A DNA stretch of 64,000 nt from Myxococcota bacterium (lineage in GTDB: Bacteria; Myxococcota_A; UBA796; UBA2385): the NCBI GenBank assembly GCA_023150805.1, contig JAKLKF010000028.1, positions 1 through 64,000 of the forward strand, read 5' to 3'. Shown here one piece after another: positions 1-9,516 of this stretch. The position numbers were made by a program, and so were the translations under genes. Position 1 is the first letter of the stretch. Each line of letters opens with the position of its first letter. The notes below the pieces were generated by a model. That model did no database searches, was not told where the DNA came from, and saw only the letters and a list, made by a program, of their open reading frames with translations.

Positions 1-417
1 CTGCGCGGCCTTCGCCAGCGCCTCGGCCGCCACCTTGCGGGCGAGCGCGGCCTTGTCCTCGTCCCCCGGCGGGCGCGGCCGGGGGGGAGGCGTCGCCTGG
101 GCGCGGGCCAGGGCCTCGGCGGCCAGGCGGCGGGCCAGCGCGACCTTGTCCTCCTCCACCGCGGCGGGCGCGGGCTCCGGCTCGGCCTCGGGCACCAGAC
201 CGTCGGGGCTGAGCTCCTCGGGCTCCTCGGGCGGGAGGGCGGGCGGACCGCTGGGCGTCGGCCGCTTCATCAGCGGGTCGTTCAGCTCCAGCGGCCCCGC
301 GTCGATGGGGGCCTCGGCCTCGTCCTCGTCGATGTCGGGTAGCGGCAGGCCCCGGTTGAGATCGGGGGCCTCGAAGAGGCTGGAGAGGGGATCGAAGCCC
401 TTGTTGCGACCGGCCAT
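1..417 (-). CDS. Partial Ala/Pro-rich protein with C-terminal charged helical repeats
   Basis: The gene starts at an ATG at 417 behind a good ribosome site (AGGAGG, about 7 nt away) and runs off the left edge, so only the first 139 codons are visible. Residues 1-88 are acidic and Pro-rich with no recognised domain. Residues 89-107 and 120-138 are two copies of EDKxALARxxAAEALAxA, period 31, joined by a Pro/Arg linker. The helices are amphipathic and probably continue beyond the window. Third codon positions are almost all G/C, which supports real coding. No signal peptide is visible, so a cytoplasmic location is likely. It is divergent from the phosphatase at 527. Function unknown. Confidence 0.75.
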   Translation of the reverse strand, partial: MAGRNKGFDPLSSLFEAPDLNRGLPLPDIDEDEAEAPIDAGPLELNDPLMKRPTPSGPPALPPEEPEELSPDGLVPEAEPEPAPAAVEEDKVALARRLAAEALARAQATPPPRPRPPGDEDKAALARKVAAEALAKAAQ

Positions 418-508
418 TCCGGATCCTCCTGAGGGGGCCCCGAGGTCCGCCGACCCCCCGGGGCGGTCGCGGTCCCGTGCAGATGGGCACCGCGCGCGCT
501 GTCAAGCG

Positions 509-523
509 GGCTACGCTGTAGCC
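509..523 (+). promoter_or_regulatory. -10-like TACGCT inside a hairpin just before the phosphatase start
   Basis: GGCTAC-GCT-GTAGCC forms a perfect 6-bp stem ending 3 nt before the ATG at 527. It contains TACGCT (512-517), 9 nt before the ATG. There is no Shine-Dalgarno sequence. The layout fits a -10 element of a leaderless transcript and matches the TANNCT pattern at several other starts in this window. Inferred. Confidence 0.45.
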
Positions 524-526
524 GCG

Positions 527-1249
527 ATGCAGGTCGAAAGCAACGAAGGAGGGGCACAGGGCGAGGTCGAGCGGCTGGTCGCGCGTCCCGGCGTGGTCAG
601 CGTGGTGCTGGTTCGCCACGGACAGACCGCCTGGAACCGCGAGCGCCGCTTCCTGGGCCGCACCGACGTCCCCCTGGACGAGCGGGGGCGTCGGGAGGCG
701 ATGGTCGTGGGGCAGCGCCTGGCGGGCCTGCCCGTCGACCGCGTGGTGAGCAGCCCCCTGTCGCGCGCCGCCGACACCGCCCGGGCCATCGCCGCCCCCC
801 ATGGCCTGCCGGTGCAGGCCCACCCGGAGCTGGTCGAGCTGGCCCAGGGCGTCCTCGAAGGGCAGCTCGGCGCCGAGCTGCCGCTGCGTCACCCCGCCTT
901 CCTGGCGGCCTGGCTGGCCGACCCTGGCACGGCGCGGATCCCCGGCGGGGAGACCCTGGTCGAGTGCCAGGCGCGGGGGCTGCGCGCGCTCCAGGAGATC
1001 GCCGCCGCCGGGCGGCCGGGTCGCGCCGTGGTGGTGGTGAGCCACCAGATGCTCATCTCCGCGGTGCTCTGCCACGTCCTGGACCGGTCGCTGCACCACT
1101 TCCGCGAGGTGGGGCACAAGAACGCGGCCTTCTCCGTGCTGGCCTTCGAGGCGGGCCGCCTGGTGGCGGACCACGTCCACGAGCACGCCCACCTCGCCGC
1201 GCTGGGGACCGAGGGCCAGCCCGCGCCGGGACCGGCGCTGCGGGCCTGA
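527..1249 (+). CDS. Histidine phosphatase family protein (phosphoglycerate mutase-like)
   Basis: 240-residue cytoplasmic protein of the histidine phosphatase superfamily, which forms a transient phosphohistidine. The RHG motif is at residues 30-32 (VRHGQTAWN), with SSPLSRAADTA near 75 and the second catalytic His in VVSHQML near 170. A Glu in the ELAQGVLEG segment is a likely acid/base residue. The family includes cofactor-dependent phosphoglycerate mutases, alpha-ribazole phosphatase (CobC) and broad phosphatases; the substrate cannot be told from sequence. The open frame extends upstream to 35 but overlaps the divergent gene, so the ATG at 527 is preferred. It has no SD and may be leaderless. 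Confidence 0.9.
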   Translation: MQVESNEGGAQGEVERLVARPGVVSVVLVRHGQTAWNRERRFLGRTDVPLDERGRREAMVVGQRLAGLPVDRVVSSPLSRAADTARAIAAPHGLPVQAHPELVELAQGVLEGQLGAELPLRHPAFLAAWLADPGTARIPGGETLVECQARGLRALQEIAAAGRPGRAVVVVSHQMLISAVLCHVLDRSLHHFREVGHKNAAFSVLAFEAGRLVADHVHEHAHLAALGTEGQPAPGPALRA

Positions 1250-1267
1250 TCGGCGGCGGCGCGGGGC

Positions 1268-1753
1268 TCAGGGCGCGCGCACGACCAGCCGCGCCGTCAC
1301 CTGCTCGGTGCGGGGCATCAGGCAGACGCCGCCGCTGCACGCCTGCCAGCGCACGTCGAAGGTGGCGACGTGCTCGCCGGCCGGGGGCGCCTTCAACACG
1401 GGCACCAGCACCACCGCGTCGAAGTCGTACTGCTCGCGGAGCCGGCCGGGGGCGGCGGGGTCGGGGGCGGACAGCCCGGGCGGCAGGCTGGGCGGGCCCA
1501 GGGAGAGCCCGCCGGGGTCCGTCACCTGCACGTGGAGCATGTCCTGGTAGACGTGGAAGCCCGGGGGCACCACCACGGTCAGCTCCAGCGCGGCGCTGGA
1601 TCCCGGCGCGACGGTGGTCGTGCCGCCGACGATGGCCACCGTGGCCTGGGAGACGGCCGGCGAGGCGGGCACGGGCAGGCCGGGCAGGCCGCCGCCGGCG
1701 AGGGCGGGGCCCCACAGCACGGAGAGCGTCAGGGCGCACAGGGTTCCGAGCAT
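1268..1753 (-). CDS. Secreted DsbD N-terminal-domain-like protein
   Basis: 161-residue protein with a signal peptide (residues 1-20, ending ALA-G) and one immunoglobulin-like domain. The C-terminal WQACSGGVCLMP (Cys139, Cys144) matches the redox-active YQACxxxxCLPP motif of the periplasmic DsbD-alpha domain, which passes electrons to periplasmic thiols. The membrane and thioredoxin parts of DsbD are absent, so this is a stand-alone domain. The start at 1753 puts the signal peptide at the N-terminus; a longer frame to 1858 would overlap the divergent glycosyltransferase. A CGGAG lies about 10 nt upstream. Its membrane electron donor is not in this window. Confidence 0.8.
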   Translation of the reverse strand: MLGTLCALTLSVLWGPALAGGGLPGLPVPASPAVSQATVAIVGGTTTVAPGSSAALELTVVVPPGFHVYQDMLHVQVTDPGGLSLGPPSLPPGLSAPDPAAPGRLREQYDFDAVVLVPVLKAPPAGEHVATFDVRWQACSGGVCLMPRTEQVTARLVVRAP

Positions 1754-1856
1754 CAGCAGTGGGCTCCGTAGAGGCAGCCGACCTCTACCGCGGGCGGCTG
1801 CCGGGTGGGACCCTCGGCGGCCGCGGAGGCGTCCCCCCGCGTGATAGCGGCGCGCC

Positions 1857-2579
1857 ATGCCCGCCGCCGTGACCGCCGCCGCTGGCGCCGCCGCCCCGCC
1901 GGACCGCTACCGCACCGTCGCGGTCGTGATCCCCGCCCTGGACGAGGAGCGCGCCCTGCCGCGGGTGCTGGCCGAGCTGCCCCCGGTCGGCCACGTCATC
2001 GTGGTCGACAACGGCAGCCGGGACGGCACGGCCCGGGTCGCGGCCCAGGCGGGCGCCATCGTGCTGTCCGAGCCCCGGCGGGGCTACGGGCGCGCCTGCA
2101 AGGCGGGCATCGCCGAGGCCGCGCGACGAGGCGCGGAGGTGCTGGTGATCCTCGACGGCGACCACAGCGACTACCCCGCGGAGCTGCCGCTGCTGGTCGA
2201 TCCGGTGCTCCAGGGCCAGGCCGACCTGGTGCTGGGCGATCGCACCGCCCGCGCCGAGCCGGGCTCGCTGTTCCCGCAGCAGCGCTACGGCAACGTGCTG
2301 GCCACCTTCCTGATCGCCCGGGTCACGGGCCACCGCTACCGAGACATGGGGCCCTTCCGCGCGGTCGCGATGCCGGCCCTGCTGGCGCTGGAGCTGCAGG
2401 ACGACAACTACGGGTGGAACGTGGAGATGCAGATCAAGGCGGTGCGCCGGGGGCTGCGGATCCGCGAGGTGCCGGTCGGCTACCGCCCCCGCATCGGCCA
2501 GTCCAAGGTCAGCGGGACCCTGCGCGGGACGGTGCGGGCGGGCGGCAAGATCCTGTGGTCCGTGGGGCGCTACCGGTGA
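1857..2579 (+). CDS. Family 2 glycosyltransferase (polyprenyl-phosphate sugar transferase type)
   Basis: 240 residues with a GT-A fold. VVIPALDEE is near residue 23, DNGSRDGT near 51, and the nucleotide/metal DGD near 100-102 (ILDGDHSDYP). There are no membrane segments. Its GYGRACKAGI motif resembles dolichyl-phosphate and undecaprenyl-phosphate glucose/mannose synthases, which load sugars onto lipid carriers. The stop overlaps the GTG of the DUF2064 gene by 4 nt, so the two are translationally coupled. This pairing recurs in bacterial genomes (TIGR04283/TIGR04282-type pairs) where the exact product is often unknown. TAGCGG lies 6 nt before the ATG and there is no SD. Confidence 0.85.
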   Translation: MPAAVTAAAGAAAPPDRYRTVAVVIPALDEERALPRVLAELPPVGHVIVVDNGSRDGTARVAAQAGAIVLSEPRRGYGRACKAGIAEAARRGAEVLVILDGDHSDYPAELPLLVDPVLQGQADLVLGDRTARAEPGSLFPQQRYGNVLATFLIARVTGHRYRDMGPFRAVAMPALLALELQDDNYGWNVEMQIKAVRRGLRIREVPVGYRPRIGQSKVSGTLRGTVRAGGKILWSVGRYR

Positions 2580-3229
2580 GCGGGGTGGTGGTGCGTGCTC
2601 GCGCGCGGGTCGTGGTGCTGACGCGCGACCCGACCCCGGGGCGGGTGAAGACCCGGCTGGTGCCCGCGCTGGGTGCAGGGGGCGCGGCGCGCCTGCACGA
2701 GGCCCTGGCCCTGCACACCGTCGGCGTGGCCCTCGCCTCGGGGCTGCCGGTGGTCGTGGCCCTGGACGGCGCGCGAGCGGGGCCCTTCGCGGAGGCGCTG
2801 CGGCGGGCGGGCGCTGTGGTGGTGCCGCAGGGTGCCGGCGACCTGGGCGCGCGCATGGCGGCGGCGACGAGTGGCCCCGGACGGCACGTCCTGGTCGGCT
2901 CGGACTGCCCGGGGCTGCAGGCCGACGACCTGGTGCAGGCCGCGGCGACGCCGGGCCTGTGCCTGGGACCCGCGGTCGACGGCGGCTACTGGCTGGTGGC
3001 CCTGGACGGCGCGCCCGCGGGCCGGCCCAACCCGGCGCACGCGATCTTCGAGCGGATCCCCTGGTCGACCGACCGCGTGCTGCGTGTGACGCTGGAGCGG
3101 GCGCGCGCCGCCGGCCTGGAGGTGCGCACGCTGACCACGCGCGCCGACCTGGACCTGCCCCAGGACCTGGCGGCCCTGGCCGCCGATCCCACCTGCCCGC
3201 CGGCGCTCCTCCCCCTCCTCGTCCGCTGA
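2576..3229 (+). CDS. DUF2064 / TIGR04282-type nucleotidyltransferase-like glycosyltransferase
   Basis: 217 residues from a GTG overlapping the previous stop (GTGA). The N-terminus (VVVLTRDPTPGRVKTRL) is the typical phosphate-binding start of the family. VGSDCPGL near residue 105 and GPAVDGGYWLVAL near 130 are its signature. The C-terminus FERIPWSTDRVL plus a DLDLPQDL segment completes a standard-length member. The family has a GT-A/nucleotidyltransferase-like fold and is often annotated as arsenosugar biosynthesis glycosyltransferase, although most members lie outside arsenic loci, as here. It probably acts with the coupled GT2 upstream on one sugar-phosphate or lipid-sugar product. Confidence 0.85.
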   Translation: MSGVVVRARARVVVLTRDPTPGRVKTRLVPALGAGGAARLHEALALHTVGVALASGLPVVVALDGARAGPFAEALRRAGAVVVPQGAGDLGARMAAATSGPGRHVLVGSDCPGLQADDLVQAAATPGLCLGPAVDGGYWLVALDGAPAGRPNPAHAIFERIPWSTDRVLRVTLERARAAGLEVRTLTTRADLDLPQDLAALAADPTCPPALLPLLVR

Positions 3230-3275
3230 CGGCCCTCTCCCCTCACCCGCCCTCCCCCGCCTGCTGGAGCCCGCC

Positions 3276-4766
3276 GTGCCCCTCGTCGACACCCTCCCCT
3301 CGCCCCTGCGCACCGTGCACATCATGGGGGTCGGCGGCACCGCGATGGCCGCCCTGGCCGGCATGCTGGTCGACGCCGGCTACCAGGTGACGGGGTCCGA
3401 TCGCGGCCGGGTCTACCCGCCGATGAGCGACTACCTCGAGCGCCTGGGGATCCGGGTGATGGAGGGCTACCAGGCCTCCAACCTGGACCACCGCCCCGAC
3501 CTGGTCGTGGTCGGCAACGCGATCCGCGCCGACTACGAGGAGGCGGCGGCCCTGCTGCGGGGCGACCTGCCCTACCTGAGCTTCCCCTCGCTGCTGGGCC
3601 TGCGCTTCCTGGCCGAGCGGCAGAGCATCGTGGTCGCCGGCACCCACGGCAAGACGACCACCACGGCGCTGATCGCCTGGCTGCTGGAGGCGACCGGTCG
3701 GCAGCCGGGCTTCCTGGTCGGCGGGGTGGCGCGCAACTTCGACCGCACGGCCCGGGCCGGCGCCGGCCCGCACTTCGTCATCGAGGGCGACGAGTACGAC
3801 ACGGCCTTCTTCGACAAGGGGCCGAAGTTCCTACACTACCGGCCGCGCACCGCGATCCTGACCAGCGTGGAGTTCGACCACGCCGACATCTACCGGGACC
3901 TGGCGCACTGCCAGGAGGCCTTCCGCAAGCTGGTCGGCATCCTGCCGGCGGAGGGCTGCCTGGTGGCGCGCTGGGACAGCGACGCGGTCGCCGAGGTGGC
4001 AGCCCAGGCCCCCTGCGAGGTGCGGCGCTACGGCCCCGACCAGGACTGGGACGGCCGCATCGAGGAGGTGGACACCCAGGCCGGCACGATGCGCTTCACC
4101 GTGCTGCGCGAGGGGCGGGCCTTCGGCAGCTTCCGGTCGATCCTGGTGGGCGAGCACAACCTGTACAACCAGGTGGCGGCGGTGGCGGCGCTGGAGCGCG
4201 AGGGGCTGACGGCCGCCGAGCTGGTGCCCGCCTTCGCCTCCTTCCAGGGCATCAAGCGCCGGCAGGAGGTGCTGGGCGAGCCCGGCGGCGTCACGGTGAT
4301 CGACGACTTCGCCCACCACCCCACCGCGGTGCGCGTGACCCTGGACGCGCTGCGGCTGCGCTTCGGGGGCCGCAGGCTGTGGGCCATCTTCGAGCCGCGC
4401 AGCAACACCAGCCGCCGGGCGGTCTTCCAGCAGGAGTACGCCCAGGCCTTCGACGCGGCCGACCTGGTGGTGGTGGCGCCGCCGCAGGATCTCGACCGCA
4501 TCGCGGTGGAGGATCGCATGGACCCGGCGCGGCTGGTCGCGGACCTGCGGGCGCGGGGCAAGGAGGCCTTCCTGTGGGGCGGCGTGCCAGAGGGGGCGCC
4601 GAGCCCGCTGTGGAGCGCCGAGGCCGTGGCCGAGGACATCGCCGCGCGGGTGGTGGCGAACGCGATGCCCGAGGACGTGGTCGCGGTGCTGTCCAACGGC
4701 GGCTTCGGCGGCCTGCACGGCCGGCTGCTGGCGGGGCTGGCCCGTCGCTTCGGCGAGGCCGGCTGA
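3276..4766 (+). CDS. mpl: UDP-N-acetylmuramate:L-Ala-gamma-D-Glu-meso-DAP ligase (Mpl)
   Basis: 496-residue Mur ligase that recycles the murein tripeptide by joining it to UDP-MurNAc in the cytoplasm. N-terminal [16 protein letters not shown] is the UDP-binding Rossmann motif. GTHGKTTTT (about 122-130) is the ATP-binding P-loop. [19 protein letters not shown] and [10 protein letters not shown]-type segments (seen as [12 protein letters not shown]) are characteristic of Mpl rather than MurC. Length and domain order are complete. It implies meso-diaminopimelate peptidoglycan and a Gram-negative type of wall recycling. It stands between the DUF2064 gene and recA with no obvious partner. Confidence 0.95.
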   Translation: MPLVDTLPSPLRTVHIMGVGGTAMAALAGMLVDAGYQVTGSDRGRVYPPMSDYLERLGIRVMEGYQASNLDHRPDLVVVGNAIRADYEEAAALLRGDLPYLSFPSLLGLRFLAERQSIVVAGTHGKTTTTALIAWLLEATGRQPGFLVGGVARNFDRTARAGAGPHFVIEGDEYDTAFFDKGPKFLHYRPRTAILTSVEFDHADIYRDLAHCQEAFRKLVGILPAEGCLVARWDSDAVAEVAAQAPCEVRRYGPDQDWDGRIEEVDTQAGTMRFTVLREGRAFGSFRSILVGEHNLYNQVAAVAALEREGLTAAELVPAFASFQGIKRRQEVLGEPGGVTVIDDFAHHPTAVRVTLDALRLRFGGRRLWAIFEPRSNTSRRAVFQQEYAQAFDAADLVVVAPPQDLDRIAVEDRMDPARLVADLRARGKEAFLWGGVPEGAPSPLWSAEAVAEDIAARVVANAMPEDVVAVLSNGGFGGLHGRLLAGLARRFGEAG

Positions 4767-4769
4767 GCC

Positions 4770-4784
4770 GGACATTTTCTGTCC
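4770..4784. promoter_or_regulatory. Short palindrome upstream of the recA promoter
   Basis: GGACA-TTTTC-TGTCC is a perfect 5-bp inverted repeat beginning 4 nt after the mpl stop. It could be a weak terminator for mpl or an additional operator above recA. There is no U-run, so the terminator reading is weak. Confidence 0.35.
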
Positions 4785-4820
4785 TCGCACGCACCTTGCG
4801 CGGCAAGCCCCAGCGCTGTA

Positions 4821-4836
4821 CTGTACTGGTGTTCAG
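4821..4836 (+). promoter_or_regulatory. SOS (LexA-type) operator at recA
   Basis: CTGTACTGGTGTTCAG has the CTG-N10-CAG layout of classical LexA boxes. CTGTAC and GTTCAG are near-perfect inverted halves, and the GTTCAG right half resembles the myxobacterial LexA motif as I recall it. It overlaps a possible promoter (TTGCGC 4796-4801, 17-nt spacer, TACTGT 4819-4824) and lies 45 nt before the recA ATG, where a bound repressor would block transcription. No lexA gene is in the window. Confidence 0.7.
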
Positions 4837-4881
4837 TCCAGCTCCCCCTCCTCTCCGCACACCTCCCAAGGAGCCCCGTCC

Positions 4882-5910
<1,029 letters not shown>

Positions 5911-5979
5911 CCGGCCCCGGGCCGGTGCGCAGCGGGCTTCGCACCCGGGTGCGTGGCCCGGGTGGCAGCGGCCGCCAGG

Positions 5980-6030
5980 CGAGCGCCTCAAGTACTTGAT
6001 CTCGAACAGCTTGTATTCTTGACCCGTCAA
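5980..6030 (+). promoter_or_regulatory. AT-rich island between recA and the lipid kinase
   Basis: The 134-nt gap after recA contains a stretch with runs such as AGTACTTGAT, CTTGTATTCTTGACC and CCGTCAAGG, strikingly AT-rich for this chromosome. It probably holds the promoter of the downstream gene. No confident -10/-35 pair could be assigned. TTGACC (6019-6024) is the best -35-like hexamer. Confidence 0.35.
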
Positions 6031-6044
6031 GGCCCGAAGCTTGC

Positions 6045-7112
6045 ATGATCCGTGCACCAGCTCCTCGCCTCGGGGTCCGGATGCAGCCCTCGCCCGCCCT
6101 CCCCCTCGCCCCCAGCTACCGCCTGCCGCACGACAACTACGCGGTGGTGCTCAACGCCAACGCCGGGCGGGTGACGCCGCGGCTGACGCGGGCGCTGGGG
6201 GAGATCGTGCCCCGGGAGCGCCTGTTCCTGACCGAGAGCCCCGAGCACGCCCGCCACGTGCTGGAGCGCTGCGTCGAGGACGAAGTGGACACCGTCTTCG
6301 CGGGAGGGGGGGACGGCACCATCGTCGGCGTGATCAACACCCTGGCCGAGCTGCGCGCCCGGTCCGAGCGCGTGCCGGACGTCGGGATCCTGCGCCTGGG
6401 CACCGGCAACGCGCTGGCGCACTGGATGAAGAGCACCACCCCCGAGCGGGACCTGCGCCGCTGGCGCGCCGGGAAGGTGCACCGCGCCGTGCCCGTGACC
6501 ATGGTCACGGCCGAGGACACGCTCTTCCCCTTCGCCGGGCTGGGCTACGACGCGGCGATCCTCAACGACTACAACGCGGTCAAGGCCCGGGCCAAGGGGC
6601 GGTGGTGGCAGAAGCTGGCCCGGGGCGTGCCCGGCTACCTGCTGGCCGGGTACCTGCGCACCCTGCCCAACTACCTGCGGCGCCGCACGCCGACCGTGAC
6701 CATCACCAACCTGGGCGCCCCGGCCCACCGCATCGGCCCCGACGGGCGCGAGGTGGGCGAGCCGGTGCCCACCGGCGGCCGGATCTACCAGGGGCCGGCG
6801 ACGATGGTGGGCAGCGCGACGACGCCCTTCTACGGCGCCGGCCTGAAGATGTTCCCCTTCGCCACCAGCCGCGCGGGCCGCTTCCAGCTCCGGATCTGCG
6901 CGATGCGCCCCTGGCAGGTGGCCCGGGCCCTGCCCGACGCCTGGCGCGGCACCCTGCAGCACCCGGCCCTGCAGGACTGGTACGCCGACCGGGTCCGGCT
7001 GGTCTTCGACGACGCCATGCCCTACCAGCTCGGCGGGGAGGCCAGGGGCTACCGGCGCGAGCTGACCTTCTCGCTGGCGGCCTTCCCGGTGACCCTGGTG
7101 GGCCAGGCCTGA
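6045..7112 (+). CDS. Diacylglycerol/sphingosine kinase-like lipid kinase (YegS/DgkB type)
   Basis: 355 residues with an N-terminal DAGK catalytic domain. GGGDGTI (87-93) is the nucleotide loop, NALAHWM is the family GTGNxLA motif (LGTGNALAH), and FAGLGYDAAIL supplies the second-domain start. These soluble, membrane-associated enzymes phosphorylate diacylglycerol or sphingoid bases with ATP. The second domain has an insertion near 190-215 (KGRWWQKLARGVPGYLL) that may contact membrane. The ATG at 6045 is used; an ATG at 6081 has a better SD-like GGGG and cannot be excluded. It is convergent with the M50 protease gene. Confidence 0.85.
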   Translation: MIRAPAPRLGVRMQPSPALPLAPSYRLPHDNYAVVLNANAGRVTPRLTRALGEIVPRERLFLTESPEHARHVLERCVEDEVDTVFAGGGDGTIVGVINTLAELRARSERVPDVGILRLGTGNALAHWMKSTTPERDLRRWRAGKVHRAVPVTMVTAEDTLFPFAGLGYDAAILNDYNAVKARAKGRWWQKLARGVPGYLLAGYLRTLPNYLRRRTPTVTITNLGAPAHRIGPDGREVGEPVPTGGRIYQGPATMVGSATTPFYGAGLKMFPFATSRAGRFQLRICAMRPWQVARALPDAWRGTLQHPALQDWYADRVRLVFDDAMPYQLGGEARGYRRELTFSLAAFPVTLVGQA

Positions 7113-7133
7113 GCTGCGGGAGGGCACCGACCG

Positions 7134-7856
7134 TCAGCGGACAGGATGGCCGAACACCAGGGGCGCGCCGGGCCCCGGCTCCTCCCAGCGGGGCCGACGT
7201 GGCGGAGGCGACGCGCGGCGCGAGAGCAGGAGGGCGACGCGCGCCTGCTCGGCGCGGATGGCCAGCAGCAGGAAGCCGCCGACCAGGAGCAGGGACCAGG
7301 CCTGCAGCAGGGGCGCGGCCACGAGGAAGGCCCAGGCGAAGACCCGCGACAGGCGCAGCGCCTGCCAGGTCGCCCGCAGCGGGTCGGTCCACAGGCTGAG
7401 CAACGCACGCAGGACGCGGCCGCCGTCCATCGGGAAGGCGGGCAGCAGGTTGAACAGGCCCAGGCCCAGGTTGACCACGAGCAGGTCCTGGCCCACGGGC
7501 AGGCCCAGGGCCACCAGCCCCAGCGCGAGGCCGGCCAGCGCCACGTTCACGGCAGGGCCAGCCAGCGAGACGACCAGCTCGGGCAGGGGGCGGAGCTGCC
7601 CCATCTCCATGCGGGCCACGCCGCCGAAGGGGTAGAGGGTGATGTCCCGCGTGTGGATGCCGAAGGCGCGGCCGGCCAGGGCGTGCCCCAGCTCGTGCAG
7701 CAGCACCGAGGCGAAGACCAGGGTCCACAAGCCCACGGCCGCGGCCGCGGCGGCGGGCCCTGCGCTGATCACCTTCCAGGCGACCAGGCCGGCGCCCAGT
7801 AGCAGGAAGCTGCTGTGCAGGCGGATGGGGATGCGGCGGACGGTGAGCAGGTGCAC
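7134..7856 (-). CDS. Site-2 protease family (M50) membrane metalloprotease
   Basis: 240-residue polytopic membrane protein. Zinc motif HELGH is at 54-58 and the distal ligand motif FPMDGGR near 140, with about five hydrophobic segments. It resembles short SpoIVFB/Rip-type proteases lacking CBS and PDZ domains. Members cut substrates within the membrane to release regulators. The start is GTG (7856). The last 35 residues are Pro/Arg-rich and probably cytoplasmic. Its substrate is not evident: no anti-sigma factor lies next to it, and the nearest sigma-like gene is at 43425. Confidence 0.88.
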   Translation of the reverse strand: MHLLTVRRIPIRLHSSFLLLGAGLVAWKVISAGPAAAAAAVGLWTLVFASVLLHELGHALAGRAFGIHTRDITLYPFGGVARMEMGQLRPLPELVVSLAGPAVNVALAGLALGLVALGLPVGQDLLVVNLGLGLFNLLPAFPMDGGRVLRALLSLWTDPLRATWQALRLSRVFAWAFLVAAPLLQAWSLLLVGGFLLLAIRAEQARVALLLSRRASPPPRRPRWEEPGPGAPLVFGHPVR

Positions 7857-7985
7857 GAGGACTCCGGGTTCGCTGCAAGCCTGGACACCCCGGCCGGGCC
7901 GGCAAGGTCCCGACTGACCATGGGTCAGTTAGGTGACGGACGGCCGGGGGCGGTGCAAGCGGCGCAGGGAGATAGGGACCGACCG

Positions 7986-8564
7986 ATGGGACTCCGAGAC
8001 CGCCTCAAGCAGCAGGTGCAGCGCGCCATCGGCCACACGCCGGCGCCCCCCTCGCCTCGCCCGCCACGCCCCCCCGCGGTGGCGCCCCCTGCGGCCCCCC
8101 CGGCGCCCAAGGCAGCGCCCCCGGCGCCCAAGGCAGCGCCCCCGGCGCCCAAGGCAGCGCCCCCGGCGCCCAAGGCACCGCCCCCGGCGCCCGTCGCGGC
8201 GCCCCCCGCCCCCAGCGACGCGCCGGTCCGGCAGGCCCACCACCGACCCGACTTCGTCGCCACCGCGCTCGCCCTGCGCGTGCGGGTGCACGACCCGGGC
8301 ACCGACGCCTGGCTCTCCTTCCCCTGCGAGCCCGGCGAGACGGTCCTGGAGGCGGCCGAGCGCGCGGGGCTGGTGCTGCCCTTCTCCTGCCGCAGCGGCG
8401 GCTGCCTGAGCTGCACCGGGCTGCTGCAGCAGGGCGAGGCCGAGCAGGGAGATCAGTACGTCCTGGAGGAGGAGCAGCTCCAGGCCGGCTTCCGCCTGCT
8501 CTGCTGCACCACCGTCCGCACCGACGCGGTCTTCCTGGGCCACCAGGAGAAGAACGTCCAATGA
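7986..8564 (+). CDS. Plant-type [2Fe-2S] ferredoxin with long Ala/Pro linker
   Basis: 192 residues. Residues 1-16 form a charged amphipathic helix (GLRDRLKQQVQRAIG). Residues 18-80 are an Ala/Pro/Lys linker with four exact or near-exact heptads (PPAPKAA). Residues 91-192 are a ferredoxin domain with cluster ligands Cys135, Cys140, Cys143 and Cys173 or 174 (CX4CX2CX29C). It carries electrons to a soluble oxidoreductase; the helix plus flexible arm may tether it to a partner or membrane. The ATG at 7986 follows a GGGA-rich leader. The alpha/beta hydrolase begins 26 nt downstream, so they probably share a transcript. Confidence 0.88.
   Translation: MGLRDRLKQQVQRAIGHTPAPPSPRPPRPPAVAPPAAPPAPKAAPPAPKAAPPAPKAAPPAPKAPPPAPVAAPPAPSDAPVRQAHHRPDFVATALALRVRVHDPGTDAWLSFPCEPGETVLEAAERAGLVLPFSCRSGGCLSCTGLLQQGEAEQGDQYVLEEEQLQAGFRLLCCTTVRTDAVFLGHQEKNVQ
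8100..8183 (+). repeat. Four tandem 21-bp units inside the ferredoxin gene
   Basis: CCGGCGCCCAAGGCAGCGCC-type units repeat four times in frame and encode PPAPKAA; the fourth is slightly diverged. Near identity at DNA level points to recent expansion by slippage. Confidence 0.9.
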
Positions 8565-8589
8565 GCCCCTCCGCCGTCGGAAGCGCCCC

Positions 8590-9516
8590 GTGAGGACCGC
8601 CGCCGCGCGCGCCCTGGTGCCGGGCGTGGACCACCGCACGGTCGAGGTCGGGCCGGGTCTGCACCTGCACGTCGCCGAGGCCGGCCCCGAGGACGGTCCG
8701 CTCGCCCTGCTGCTGCATGGCTTCCCGGACTTCTGGTACTCCTGGCGGCGGATCATCCCCGCCCTCGTCGCTGCGGGGCACCGCGTCGTCGCGCCGGACC
8801 TGCGGGGCTACGGCGCCTCGTCCCGCCCCGCGCCGACCCTGGCCTACCGGATGGACCGGCACCTCGACGACCTGCAGGCGCTGCTGCGCGCGCTGGGCCG
8901 CCCACGCGCCCACCTGGTCGGGCACGACTGGGGCGGCGCCATCGCCTGGGTGCTGGCCAGCGAGCAGCCGGCCCTGGTCGACCAGCTCGTCGTGCTCAAC
9001 GCGCCCCACCCCGGCGCCTTCCTGCAGGAGCTGGCGAACCCCGACCAGCTCCGCAAGAGCTGGTACATGCTGGCCTTCCAGGTGCCGATGCTCCCCGAGC
9101 GGCTGCTGTCGGCGCCCGGCGCGCTGGAGCGCTGGCTGGACGGCTGGTGCCTGCGCCCCGAGACCCTGGAGGACCAGGACCGCCGGGCCTACCGCGCCGC
9201 CTTCCCCGACGCCGAGAGCCTGCGCGGCCCGGTGCACTACTACCGGGCGATGCTGCGCTACGACCTGTGGACGGCCGCCCGGCGGGCCCGCCCCTGCCCG
9301 GTGCCGACCACCGTGATCTGGGGCGAGCAGGACGCCGCCCTCGGGACGGGCCTGCTGCGCCACCTGGACCGCTGGGCGCCGAACCACACCCTGCACCGCC
9401 TGCCCGACGCCGGCCACTTCGTGCACTTCGACCAGCCCGAGCGCTGCGCCGAGCTGGTGGTGCGGGCCCTCACACCTCGAGCAGGATCCGCTCCGGGGCC
9501 TCGACCAGGTCCTTGA
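8590..9516 (+). CDS. Alpha/beta hydrolase (epoxide hydrolase/haloalkane dehalogenase-like)
   Basis: 308 residues from a [14 protein letters not shown] (43-53) supplies the oxyanion region, HDWGGAIAW (112-120) the nucleophile Asp113, and [10 protein letters not shown] near 280 the catalytic His. Asp as nucleophile and the cap sequence fit epoxide hydrolases, fluoroacetate or haloalkane dehalogenases rather than esterases. The substrate is unknown. The last 16 residues ([11 protein letters not shown]) overlap by 47 bp the end of the convergent sucB-like gene and look non-native; the domain is complete before them. It follows the ferredoxin gene at 26 nt. Confidence 0.85.
   Translation: MRTAAARALVPGVDHRTVEVGPGLHLHVAEAGPEDGPLALLLHGFPDFWYSWRRIIPALVAAGHRVVAPDLRGYGASSRPAPTLAYRMDRHLDDLQALLRALGRPRAHLVGHDWGGAIAWVLASEQPALVDQLVVLNAPHPGAFLQELANPDQLRKSWYMLAFQVPMLPERLLSAPGALERWLDGWCLRPETLEDQDRRAYRAAFPDAESLRGPVHYYRAMLRYDLWTAARRARPCPVPTTVIWGEQDAALGTGLLRHLDRWAPNHTLHRLPDAGHFVHFDQPERCAELVVRALTPRAGSAPGPRPGP

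Noticed and set aside
35-526. Upstream extension of the phosphatase gene to base 35
   Set aside because: It would overlap the divergent partial gene almost fully; the histidine phosphatase domain begins after the ATG at 527.
1754-1858. Longer N-terminus for the DsbD-N-like protein
   Set aside because: It would bury the signal peptide and overlap the start of the divergent glycosyltransferase.
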